38,499 nt of DNA. It comes from Sedimentisphaerales bacterium. GTDB taxonomy: Bacteria > Planctomycetota > Phycisphaerae > Sedimentisphaerales > Anaerohalosphaeraceae. The stretch's first letter is position 1, and each line of letters begins with the position of its first letter. The translations under genes and the position numbers were made by a program. Below are positions 17,563 to 25,051 of this stretch, in pieces. The DNA is taken from contig JAFGPC010000214.1 of the NCBI GenBank assembly GCA_016926155.1, positions 1 to 38,499 of the forward strand, given 5' to 3'. The notes beneath the pieces were generated by a model. It was not told where the DNA came from. It saw nothing but the letters and a program-made list of their open reading frames with translations, and did not search any database.

Positions 17563-17810
17563 GTCCTGCTCCAATATCTTTTTTGTCTAAACCGACCAAG
17601 GGAGAGATTACATTCGGCCACAGGGCACATTTATACACAAAGAATTTCTTGTTTAATGACATTCCTTCTGAAGTACCCGACCACTCGAAAATACTCGACC
17701 AAGAATGGTTCGATCTTGACGAGGAAGAACCTTGCCCCTTGTGGAAAATCTTCCCTATGTCCAACCAAGGATAATCCTATTTTAAGCCTGTTCCCCAAAA
17801 ATTGGTCCAG

Positions 17811-17982
17811 TTAGGTCCGCAAATCCATGGATCTGGACCTGAATTCGCTGCCGTTGTCGACCTGTATCCTGACCGGTGTGCCGCGATGAACAACAATCCC
17901 ATTGAGGACATCAACCGCATCGACTATTCTGTGCAGCATACAATCCCAGGTTCTCACGGGTAAAGTTATCAACTATCTGGCG
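17811..17982 (-). pseudogene. IS3-family transposase (OrfB) fragment, frameshifted
   Basis: On the minus strand one frame reads IVDNFTRENLGLYAAQ, the block around the first catalytic aspartate of IS3-type DDE transposases. After a frameshift near 17935 a second frame reads VDVLNGIVVHRGTPVRIQVDNGSEFRSRSMD, the block with the second catalytic aspartate. A stop follows at once (17811), and the glutamate-containing C-terminal part is absent. The following bases, TGGACCAATTTTTGGGGAACAG, could be an IS end but I have no second end to match. A dead remnant. Confidence 0.75.
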
Positions 17983-17990
17983 ACTCTGTG

Positions 17991-18116
17991 AAGATGGAAC
18001 CGACTAAACAGATCCTGAACATTTATAACGGAACTATTGAAGTTGATAGTAAGCTGGGACAGGGAAATGCTTTTCATGTTCGGTTTCCTATCGAAAAATA
18101 CTACAATATGATATAA
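17991..18116 (+). pseudogene. C-terminal remnant of a sensor histidine kinase
   Basis: In the frame ending at the stop 18114-18116 the translation includes TKQILNIYNGTIEV and then DSKLGQGNAFHVRFPIEK. This matches the G2 region and final strands of the histidine-kinase ATPase domain (usual pattern GGxIxVxSxxGxGTxFxxxLP). Everything upstream (HisKA domain, N box, G1 box) is missing; the IS3 fragment abuts it. It has no start and is not expected to be functional. It could be what is left of the kinase that once partnered one of the orphan regulators, which is speculation. Confidence 0.7.
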
Positions 18117-18308
18117 GCTGTACTCTCGCTGTGTTTTCTAAATTTTGGTACTTGGGAAATAATAAGGATGGAACCATATGGTCGGCTTACCTATAATTTC
18201 AGTAATGATAAAATTTGGATTCTTTATGGAAAATACATCCTCATGCGTGAGAGTGTGGGGATGGAATGGGTTTACTGAGAATAAAATGGTGACCTTCTGG
18301 AACTTATA

Positions 18309-19202
18309 ATGTTCAATTTACCGCTTGCAGAACAAATCTTATTTGTCGCGGTAATGGGGACATTTAGCTTGGCTTCCGTGGTAACCGCCTATGCCCTTTT
18401 CCGCAGCGAAGAAAAACAGCACATGATGGTTTCTCTGGTTGCCTTGGGGATTTCTCTGGACTCGGCTGTCATGGTGTTTCGTGCTGTGGAAATCAAGGGT
18501 GTTCCCTTGACCGGTCTGTTTGAGTCCCTGCTCTTAATGACGTTTTTCTTTGGATTGGCCTATTTATTATTAAGTATGGTTATCGCACAGGTCTGGTTTC
18601 ATGCGGTGGCCTCCTGGAGCCTTCTGGGGCTTACTCTTCTGGCGGCCGTTGTGACTCAGCCGGCCTCGCAAATCGACCCGGCGGCCAAAACCCCCTGGGC
18701 AATCGCTCATGCTTTGTTGATGGTTCTGGGTGGGGTTGCGGTGGTCCTTTCCATGGCGACGGCGATCCTTTACCTGCTTTGCGATAAACGACTCAAACAG
18801 AAACAACTGAAGAAAGTGCTTGGGCGCATGCCTACCTTGGGACGGTTGGAACATATTAATATATGGGGACTCCAGGTAGGATATGTTCTGATCGGCCTTG
18901 GATTATTAAGTGGTTTTGGATTGGCTTCGGTGCGAGCCGCCATGCTGGAAATGACCCTGACGGAATGGATTACCGATCCAAAGACAATTCAGGTACTGCT
19001 GGGATGGCTTTTATTAGGATTGGTACTTGTTCTTCGCCATGTTGTGCGTTTGAAAGGAAAAGCGATTGCCTATGCGACGCTACTGGCGGTCTTTTTCATC
19101 CTTTTTGCCATGGTGGGATCTCGGGTTTTTTGTGGCACAAAACATGATTTTTCCACGGCGGATGCAACCCCGAATTATCCTTCATTGCGGGGGTGCGTAT
19201 GA
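18309..19202 (+). CDS. CcsA/HemX-like cytochrome c assembly membrane protein
   Basis: 297 aa with about eight hydrophobic segments. It has the family core: a histidine-containing segment WAIAHALLMVLGGVAVVLSMA, the charged loop CDKRLKQKQLKKVLGRMP typical of HemX/CcsA proteins, and a final histidine segment LVLRHVVRLKG. Proteins of this family either bind haem during cytochrome c maturation (CcsA) or adjust HemA levels (HemX). Direct coupling to hemA, whose ATG overlaps this stop, favours the HemX designation, but the two are not separable by sequence here. The tryptophan-rich WWD haem-handling motif is not obvious. The ribosome site is weak. Confidence 0.8.
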   Translation: MFNLPLAEQILFVAVMGTFSLASVVTAYALFRSEEKQHMMVSLVALGISLDSAVMVFRAVEIKGVPLTGLFESLLLMTFFFGLAYLLLSMVIAQVWFHAVASWSLLGLTLLAAVVTQPASQIDPAAKTPWAIAHALLMVLGGVAVVLSMATAILYLLCDKRLKQKQLKKVLGRMPTLGRLEHINIWGLQVGYVLIGLGLLSGFGLASVRAAMLEMTLTEWITDPKTIQVLLGWLLLGLVLVLRHVVRLKGKAIAYATLLAVFFILFAMVGSRVFCGTKHDFSTADATPNYPSLRGCV

Positions 19203-20491
19203 GAATCGCAGTACTGGGTCTGAACCATAAAAGTGCGTCGGTTGCTGTCCGAGAACGACTGGCGTTTGGAAATGATGAGATTATCACTGTGCTGGAGCAT
19301 TTCAGGAAGACCAATCCCCGTATCGAATTCGCGCTTCTTTCCACATGCAATCGGGTGGAATTATATATTGCCGGCACAAAAGAGGAGGCCTTTGAAACGG
19401 AGGTCTTGGCTCGTCAACTGGCGGAATCCCGACATGTTCCATTCGAGGAGATTTCTCCCTATTTGTATGTTCGTTTTGATGCCGAGGCCGTAACCCACTT
19501 ACTGACGGTCAGTTCCAGTCTGGACAGTATGGTTGTCGGAGAATCTCAGATCATCGCTCAGGTCAAGGAATGTTACGCTGCGGCCTGTGCGGCCAAAAGT
19601 ACAGGGAAAATACTGAATCGGTTATTTCACCATGCCTTTTCAACCAGCAAGGAAATCTATTCCAGCACAACGATTACAAATCGGCGCGTGAGCGTGGCTG
19701 GTGTAGCGGTGGATCTGGCCGGACAATTATTCCAGGACATGGCGAATGCCAAAGTGCTTGTCATCGGTGCTGGTGAAATGGGAGGCTTACTGGTTAAACA
19801 TTTTCGGCATGTGGGAGCCAGTCAGGTGATCGTTGTCAATCGTTCCTATCAGCGAGCAATCCATCTGGCAGAGGAATACGGAGCTTCTGCGGCATCCTGG
19901 GATCAAATGGAATCGCTGGTTCTTGAAAGCGATATTGTCGTAGCTTCGGCGGCGGTCCAGGGGCCCTTGTTTGGAAAAGAGAACTTCAAGCCTATTCTGA
20001 AAAGCCGACGTAAGGGAGCCTTGCTGGTTATAGACATTGCTGTTCCTCGCAATTTTGAATCCGCAGTAAACGATTTGGAAGGCGTATATCTCTATAGTGT
20101 GGACGACCTGGCGGAAGTCGCCCAACAGAATGTGCATCTCCGTGAAGAGGAAGTTGATCGAGCGATAGAAATAATATGCGATAAAGTGGCTGAATTCATG
20201 GAATGGCTGGATACGATGCAACTGGGGCCGTTGGTAGGGCAGCTAAGGAGTGCCTTTTCGCAAATTCGCCAAAATGAGATGGAGCGTTTTTTTGTGGGAC
20301 CTCGAGCAGAGGCTTCCTGTCGAGAGACCATGGAAGCGATGGTCGGACGTGTCGTGAACCGATTACTCCATTGCGTGATTGCCAACCTGGCTACTGTGGC
20401 CAGGGAGCAGGGGCCGGAACAGGCTGCAAAACTGGCCGAGGATATTGTTCGTCAGACAGAACAGATTCGTGAAGGTTCACAGAAATCATGA
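19199..20491 (+). CDS. hemA: Glutamyl-tRNA reductase
   Basis: NADPH-dependent reduction of glutamyl-tRNA to glutamate-1-semialdehyde, the first committed step of tetrapyrrole synthesis. From ATG 19199 the protein has 430 aa. It shows the catalytic cysteine C50 in STCNRVELY, H99, the conserved VVGESQI (112-118), and an NADPH-binding segment VLVIGAGEMGGLL (186-198). A C-terminal dimerisation helix bundle follows. A GTG six bases further upstream is in frame, but the ATG overlaps the previous stop (ATGA) and follows a GGGGGTG sequence. The stop overlaps the ahbC start by four bases, so the three genes are translationally coupled. Confidence 0.95.
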   Translation: MRIAVLGLNHKSASVAVRERLAFGNDEIITVLEHFRKTNPRIEFALLSTCNRVELYIAGTKEEAFETEVLARQLAESRHVPFEEISPYLYVRFDAEAVTHLLTVSSSLDSMVVGESQIIAQVKECYAAACAAKSTGKILNRLFHHAFSTSKEIYSSTTITNRRVSVAGVAVDLAGQLFQDMANAKVLVIGAGEMGGLLVKHFRHVGASQVIVVNRSYQRAIHLAEEYGASAASWDQMESLVLESDIVVASAAVQGPLFGKENFKPILKSRRKGALLVIDIAVPRNFESAVNDLEGVYLYSVDDLAEVAQQNVHLREEEVDRAIEIICDKVAEFMEWLDTMQLGPLVGQLRSAFSQIRQNEMERFFVGPRAEASCRETMEAMVGRVVNRLLHCVIANLATVAREQGPEQAAKLAEDIVRQTEQIREGSQKS

Positions 20492-21738
20492 TAAATATCA
20501 GTAAACTCTATTGTGGTCAGGTTACACCGGGCGACTGGATTCGGTATGGTATGAAAGGTTCAAAACAGCGTGAAACGGATATCGTACCTGCGAAAGCATC
20601 CGAACGACGTCCTATCGTAGTCTGGAATATCACCCGTGCCTGCAATCTTCAATGTGTTCATTGTTATAACGACAGTGGAACTGGCAAAGCGGTTCATGAG
20701 GCGACGACTGAACAGGCTAAGGTCGTCCTAGATGATCTGTCGAGTTTTGGAGTTCCTTCTGTGTTGTTTTCTGGCGGGGAGCCTCTGATGCGACAGGACC
20801 TGTTTGAGTTAATCGAGTATGCAGTCGGCAGGGGGTTGCGGACCGTTATTTCGACCAACGGCACCCTGATCACGGAGGACAAGGCCAGAACCATCAAGGA
20901 TCTCGGTGTATCCTATGTAGGGATCAGTCTGGACGGGATCGGCCCGATCAATGACAAGTTTCGCGGTGTGGCCGGCGCTTTTGACTGGGCGGTACGGGGG
21001 ATTCGCAATTGTCAGCAGGCCGGTGTACGAGTAGGTCTGCGATTGACTCTGACCAAGCAAAACACACAGGATGTAGAGGCATTGTTCGATTTCTTTGAAG
21101 CGGAGGGGATTGAGCGGGCGTGTTTTTATCACCTTGTCCCGAGTGGCCGAGGTGGACAAATCGCCACCGAAGATTTGACCCATGCTCAGAGCCGACAGGT
21201 GATTGAAACGATCCTGACAAAGACTCGTCGATTGAAAGAAATGGGACGACTGACGGATATCCTGACTGTCGATAACCATGTGGATGGCATCTATTTATAT
21301 AGGAAGCTGCTTAAGGAAGATCCATCCAAGGCAGAGGCTGTATGGAAGCTCTTAACATGGAACGGAGGAGGAATGAATAGCAGCGGCGTGGGTATCGGCT
21401 GTATCGATTTTCATGGGAATGTCCATGCTAATCAGTTCTGGGGGCATTATACGATCGGGAATGTTCATAATCGTTCGTTCAGCGAGATATGGATGGACGA
21501 AAGCGATCCTTTGTTAAAGGGACTTCGCCGTCGCCGGGACTACGTGAAAGGCCGTTGCCGTTTATGTAAGTATTTCGATGCCTGTGGGGGGAGTTTGCGA
21601 GTGCGCGCGGATCTCCATTTTGGAGATCCCTGGGCCCCGGATCCTGCTTGTTATCTGACGGATGAGGAAATCGGTCTGGAGGATGAGAAACAAAACCAAC
21701 TTGTGGAGTGGGGGGAATGGTTTGAAATGCCTCAGTAG
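20488..21738 (+). CDS. ahbC: Radical SAM protein, probable 12,18-didecarboxysiroheme deacetylase
   Basis: 416 aa. The N-terminus MINISKLYCG is characteristic of the AhbC/NirJ group. The radical SAM cluster is CNLQCVHC (C52, C56, C59), with GGEP at 96-99. A C-terminal cysteine set CRLCKYFDACGG, followed by DPACYLTD, binds a second iron-sulfur cluster. AhbC removes acetate side chains of didecarboxysiroheme to give Fe-coproporphyrin III in the siroheme-dependent haem pathway of archaea and sulfate reducers. NirJ of haem d1 synthesis and AhbD are the close alternatives. The N-terminal motif and coupling to hemA favour AhbC. The ATG overlaps the hemA stop. The other Ahb enzymes are not in this window. 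Confidence 0.8.
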   Translation: MINISKLYCGQVTPGDWIRYGMKGSKQRETDIVPAKASERRPIVVWNITRACNLQCVHCYNDSGTGKAVHEATTEQAKVVLDDLSSFGVPSVLFSGGEPLMRQDLFELIEYAVGRGLRTVISTNGTLITEDKARTIKDLGVSYVGISLDGIGPINDKFRGVAGAFDWAVRGIRNCQQAGVRVGLRLTLTKQNTQDVEALFDFFEAEGIERACFYHLVPSGRGGQIATEDLTHAQSRQVIETILTKTRRLKEMGRLTDILTVDNHVDGIYLYRKLLKEDPSKAEAVWKLLTWNGGGMNSSGVGIGCIDFHGNVHANQFWGHYTIGNVHNRSFSEIWMDESDPLLKGLRRRRDYVKGRCRLCKYFDACGGSLRVRADLHFGDPWAPDPACYLTDEEIGLEDEKQNQLVEWGEWFEMPQ

Positions 21739-21754
21739 GCCGGGTGGTTCAGAA

Positions 21755-22408
21755 ATGTCGGATCAGGGAGCAGGTGTCTTTGTTGGTGGAATTACTTTTG
21801 TTCGAAACAGCATCTGCCGGGGTAACAGTCCTGATGAATTGGACATTCTTACTTCCACCACTTATTTGGATATCAGTTCCTGTGAAATAGAAGGCGGCTG
21901 GACGAGCGCTGGTTCAAATAATTTCAATGCCGATCCTGATTTTATGAGCCCTATCAACCTCCGTCTATCGCTTGGTTCTCCATGTATTGATACTGCATCC
22001 AATGGGTGCTGTGCCGACGAAGACCTTGAGCGGGAGTTTATCATTAACTTCACCCAACGTGGGGTATTCCAGATCGCAGAAGATTCTCAGGATCAGAAAA
22101 TCATCGGTTTTCAGGTTCTGGAACCTTTCGCTACCTATACTCATGCATTTGATCATGTGGCAATGATCGCCACATTTGTCGATCTCGATTATCGTAGACG
22201 AGGGATTGGAATGTGTCTTTCCGAGGTGACATTCGAAATCGCTCGAGGCAAAGGATATGAGAAGATATTCACATTTGTGAGAGCTGACAATCCGGCGGCT
22301 TTGCAATTTTATCTCGACCTTGGTTTCCGGATTGTCGGAACCGCGCAGAAACAGGCGAAAATCGGCGATAAATATATAGACGAGATCGTCATTGAGAAGT
22401 TCTTATAG
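21755..22408 (+). pseudogene. Chimeric ORF: beta-helix tail joined to a truncated GNAT domain
   Basis: One uninterrupted frame joins two unrelated pieces. Up to about base 22010 it reads like the last coil of a secreted right-handed beta-helix protein: NNFNADPDFMSP, then LRLSLGSPCIDTASNG. From about 22030 to the end it is a GNAT acetyltransferase: IIGFQVLEPFATY, the acetyl-CoA loop DYRRRGIGMCLSE (R/QxxGxG/A motif), NPAALQFYLDLGFRIVG, and YIDEIVIEKFL. The GNAT lacks its first strand and helices, about 50 residues, and the beta-helix part lacks its signal peptide and body. No strong ribosome site precedes ATG 21755; the frame is open further upstream inside ahbC. Most likely a product of deletion between two genes. 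The GNAT part might still be expressed but is probably inactive. Confidence 0.65.
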
Positions 22409-22479
22409 ACAATAGAAAGATGCGGGTATGAATCGAACATGATAGGAAAGGCCCTTCTGGAAATAGGAAAGGAATCACT

Positions 22480-22851
22480 GTGAAAGGAATGCGTATCATA
22501 TTGTTTATATTGGGTGTTGCTCTTACTCTGTTCGGGACGTTCTTACTGGTTGAAGGGGGTATTACAGGGTGTATTTCTCCGCTGGCTCTTGGATCGTCTC
22601 TTGTTTTAATGTGTCACTTTCGAACACGGGGGACTATTCTCATTTTTGGTCACACCTGTATTATTGTCGGTTGTTATCTTGTTACATTGGGTGTCTATTT
22701 AATTCCACAATGTCAACCCATGTTTCGAGACATTGTACGGATGCCGCTGTTCTGGGGATTATTCTCTATCTTCGGGGGTATCTGTGCGAACTTCCATGGA
22801 TTTTGCCGCTGTGTCCAGCGCATGGATCCGCATTCCCAAGAGGACAGTTAG
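22480..22851 (+). CDS. Small membrane protein of unknown function
   Basis: 123 aa starting at GTG 22480 with AAAGGA about six bases upstream. Three to four hydrophobic segments are visible: IILFILGVALTLFGTFLLV (6-24), a short one around 32-47, GTILIFGHTCIIVGCYLVTLG (51-71) and LFWGLFSIFGGICANF (90-105). The C-terminus is short and cysteine-containing (FCRCVQRM). I recognise no family. It stands alone between the chimeric ORF and the PQQ-like gene, and the next 200 bases hold regulatory-looking sequence. Confidence 0.6.
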   Translation: MKGMRIILFILGVALTLFGTFLLVEGGITGCISPLALGSSLVLMCHFRTRGTILIFGHTCIIVGCYLVTLGVYLIPQCQPMFRDIVRMPLFWGLFSIFGGICANFHGFCRCVQRMDPHSQEDS

Positions 22852-22877
22852 GCCGAAAAAATATCGATTCACTCTAT

Positions 22878-22892
22878 CCTGCCGTCGGCAGG
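22878..22892 (+). repeat. Short perfect hairpin
   Basis: CCTGCC, three bases, GGCAGG: a perfect six-pair stem just after the small membrane protein gene. No U-run follows, so it is not a standard intrinsic terminator; it may act as an RNA 3' end stabiliser or be incidental. Confidence 0.35.
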
Positions 22893-22956
22893 TAGAACAG
22901 GTTGTTTGCTTTGAGGCGGGGGGCTGTTGATTTTGGATAAGTGACCTATTCGGATG

Positions 22957-22998
22957 TTGAAACAGAAACGGATTCTCAAGTACAATGAATTGAGAACC
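22957..22998 (+). promoter_or_regulatory. Candidate promoter with an inverted repeat around the -10 box
   Basis: TTGAAA (22957-22962), 18 bases, then TACAAT (22981-22986), about 65 bases before the PQQ-like start. A perfect 7-base inverted repeat, TTCTCAA (22973-22979) and TTGAGAA (22990-22996), brackets the -10 box; adding GG and CC outside it gives a longer stem with one bulged A. The layout is what an operator for a dimeric repressor would look like. Confidence 0.45.
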
Positions 22999-23053
22999 GG
23001 TTAAGATTTTTAAAGTCCAATACGAAATGTGCGAAAACACGAAAGGAATAAGA

Positions 23054-24301
23054 ATGTGGATCCGGAAAGATTGTTGTCTTCTGCTTGGTATTTTCCTTCT
23101 TGTGTCTCCATGGGGATTAGCGGCTGACTGGCCACAGTTTCGAGGGCCGGGCGGACAGGGTATTTCCCAGGAAAAGAACTTGCCTATTACATGGAGCGAT
23201 ACAGAGAATCTGGCATGGAAAACACTCCTTCCCGGCTACGGCTCTTCCAGTCCGATTGCACTGAATAACAGACTCTATGTTACCTGCTACAGTGGATACG
23301 CCACCGAGGGAGCCCGCGGCCGTATGGAGAATTTGACGCTTCATGTAGTCAGTGTGGATGTGGAGTCAGGAATGATCCTCTGGGATAAAAAGATCAAGCC
23401 GGTCCTGCCAGAATCATCGAGTGTACGCGATCATGGATATGCGGCTCAAACACCCGTCACAGACGGTGAGTATCTCTATGTTTTCTTCGGTAAAACGGGA
23501 CTATTGAAATTTGATCTGCAAGGCAATCAAATTTGGCAAACCAGTGTCGGTACAAAGACGCACGGCTGGGGCAGCGGTACGTCTCCAATATTATATGAAA
23601 ATCTGGTAATCGTTAATGCCAGCGTGGAGAGCGATTCTCTTGTTGCGATAAACAAGAATACCGGTAAGGAAGTGTGGCGTGCTGAAGGGATGGAGGATTC
23701 CTGGAATACACCTCATTTGGTCAAAACCGATAAAGGCACACAGGAATTGGCAGTTAGTGTAAAGGGTTGGATTTTGGCATTTGATCCGGTGATGGGCGAG
23801 GAACTCTGGCGATGCGAAGGGATTCCTGGATATGTTTGTCCCAGCATTGTATCGCATGAAGGGATTATATATTCCCTGGGAGGACGTTCTTCGAAGGCCA
23901 TTGCCGTGCGAAGCGGAGGTCGTGGGGATGTTACACAAACTCACAAACTATGGCAGGCCGATGTCGGGGCTAATGTATCCTCACCGGTCGTCCATGCAGG
24001 CCACCTGTATTGGATCAGCGACCGTAATCAGGTTGCCTATTGTCTGAGCCTGGCCGATGGATCTGTACAGTATGCACAAGAGGTGGGACAGCAGCCCTAT
24101 GCATCCGCTCTTCTGGCCGATGAAAAAGTGTATATCGTGACCCGTTATGGAGGCGCACTGGTACTTGCTGCCAAACCGAAATTTGAGCTTCTGGCTCACA
24201 ACAGGCTGGAAGATCGAAGTACATTCAATGCCAGTCCGATCCCCTGTAACGGCAGCCTGATCTTGCGAAGCGACCGGAATCTGTATTGCTTTAAAAAATG
24301 A
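23054..24301 (+). CDS. Secreted PQQ-like beta-propeller repeat protein
   Basis: 415 aa from ATG 23054. I chose this start because AAAGGA sits seven bases before it and a typical signal peptide follows at once (CCLLLGIFLLVSPWGLA, cut before ADWPQFRG). The mature protein begins with the motif WPQFRGPGGQGIS found in many planctomycete secreted propellers. It then shows repeated blades with the TGKEVWR / GEELWRCEG style ending (for example NKNTGKEVWRAEG, VMGEELWRCEG). These proteins look like the propeller of quinoprotein dehydrogenases or of BamB but lack an obvious catalytic set. The role is unknown, probably periplasmic binding. A second copy-like gene lies at 31406-32701. Confidence 0.85.
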   Translation: MWIRKDCCLLLGIFLLVSPWGLAADWPQFRGPGGQGISQEKNLPITWSDTENLAWKTLLPGYGSSSPIALNNRLYVTCYSGYATEGARGRMENLTLHVVSVDVESGMILWDKKIKPVLPESSSVRDHGYAAQTPVTDGEYLYVFFGKTGLLKFDLQGNQIWQTSVGTKTHGWGSGTSPILYENLVIVNASVESDSLVAINKNTGKEVWRAEGMEDSWNTPHLVKTDKGTQELAVSVKGWILAFDPVMGEELWRCEGIPGYVCPSIVSHEGIIYSLGGRSSKAIAVRSGGRGDVTQTHKLWQADVGANVSSPVVHAGHLYWISDRNQVAYCLSLADGSVQYAQEVGQQPYASALLADEKVYIVTRYGGALVLAAKPKFELLAHNRLEDRSTFNASPIPCNGSLILRSDRNLYCFKK

Positions 24302-24433
24302 ATGGAAGCCCGTAAACCGATCGAATCTTTGCAAACACGCAGAGGATGAGGATTCTCTATACATCCGGATACGGCTTGTCTGTGTTTTCTGATTTATTGC
24401 AACGTTTTCAACGACCAGGCGTTTATAATTACG

Positions 24434-25033
24434 ATGACAGCCAAGGCCGGGAAAAAATGGACCATGAGGCGCGTTGATTTGGCCAAGTGCGAAACAAACT
24501 GGGATCTCCTGGTGCAGAATGCAGGCAGTGACAGCACTGCTTTTGCCCGGCTGTATCAAATGCACTATGAGATGGTGTTTCGTTATTGCTCGCGAAGGTT
24601 GTTCCACCGGCATGCCGCAGAAGAAGTAACGTCGACGGTTTTTTTCAAAGTGATGAAAAACATATCTTCGTTTGAAGGCGATTCTAATGATTTTCGCAAC
24701 TGGCTGTATCGGATTGCGATCAATGCGGTGAACGATTATTTGAGAACGGCGAGAAAACGGGCGACAATGCTGCAGGAAATTGCACGGGAACATACCCGGG
24801 ATCGTAGGCCCGATTCTGCTTCGGATGATAAATGTCACAGGGATCGTGCGGTAAAAGAAGCCCTGTTACATCTCAAACCGAAGTACCAGACTGTCATCAC
24901 ATTACGTTTTTTTGAAAACATGAAATTGGTCGAAATTGCCGAGGTTCTGAAGAAAAATCCGATTACGATCCGCAGTCAGCTTTCACGAGCGCTTCGTATG
25001 CTGCGAAATAAGGTAAACATTGCGGCTCGTTGA
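24434..25033 (+). CDS. ECF-type RNA polymerase sigma factor
   Basis: 199 aa. Region 2 runs from AFARLYQMHYEMVFRYCSRR through AAEEVTSTVFFKVMKN to FRNWLYRIAINAVNDYLR. Region 4 has LKPKYQTVITLRFFENMKLVEIAEV and the recognition helix NPITIRSQLSRALRMLR. Region 3 is absent, as in ECF sigma factors. The first ~30 residues (MTAKAGKKWTMRRVDL) are a variable extension; M11 is an alternative start. It is 18 bases upstream of a membrane-anchored partner gene, the usual arrangement of a sigma and its regulator. No self-promoter could be identified with confidence upstream. Confidence 0.92.
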   Translation: MTAKAGKKWTMRRVDLAKCETNWDLLVQNAGSDSTAFARLYQMHYEMVFRYCSRRLFHRHAAEEVTSTVFFKVMKNISSFEGDSNDFRNWLYRIAINAVNDYLRTARKRATMLQEIAREHTRDRRPDSASDDKCHRDRAVKEALLHLKPKYQTVITLRFFENMKLVEIAEVLKKNPITIRSQLSRALRMLRNKVNIAAR

Positions 25034-25051
25034 GGATGGTGAGATGAGACG

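Larger units (their letters stand above)
17563..18308. other. Degenerate intergenic region with IS and kinase remnants
   Basis: These 746 bases hold no intact gene. They contain, left to right: the leader of the CheY-like gene; a short protein-like stretch on the plus strand (about 17640-17776) of uncertain meaning; an IS3-type transposase fragment (17811-17982, minus); the end of a histidine kinase gene (17991-18116, plus); and an AT-rich leader before the hemX-like gene. The order suggests that an insertion sequence entered a two-component locus and that most of both were later deleted. Confidence 0.6.

Noticed and set aside
17640-17776. Plus-strand protein-like stretch ending at a stop near 17776, with an acidic, tryptophan-containing tail
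   Set aside because: It has no start or ribosome site of its own, overlaps the leader of the CheY-like gene, and I could not connect it to a family. It might be another remnant in this scar, but the evidence is too thin for a feature.
23981-24838. 285-codon minus-strand frame across the PQQ-like and sigma genes
   Set aside because: It lies opposite two well-supported genes and its translation has no domain pattern, so it is a chance open frame.
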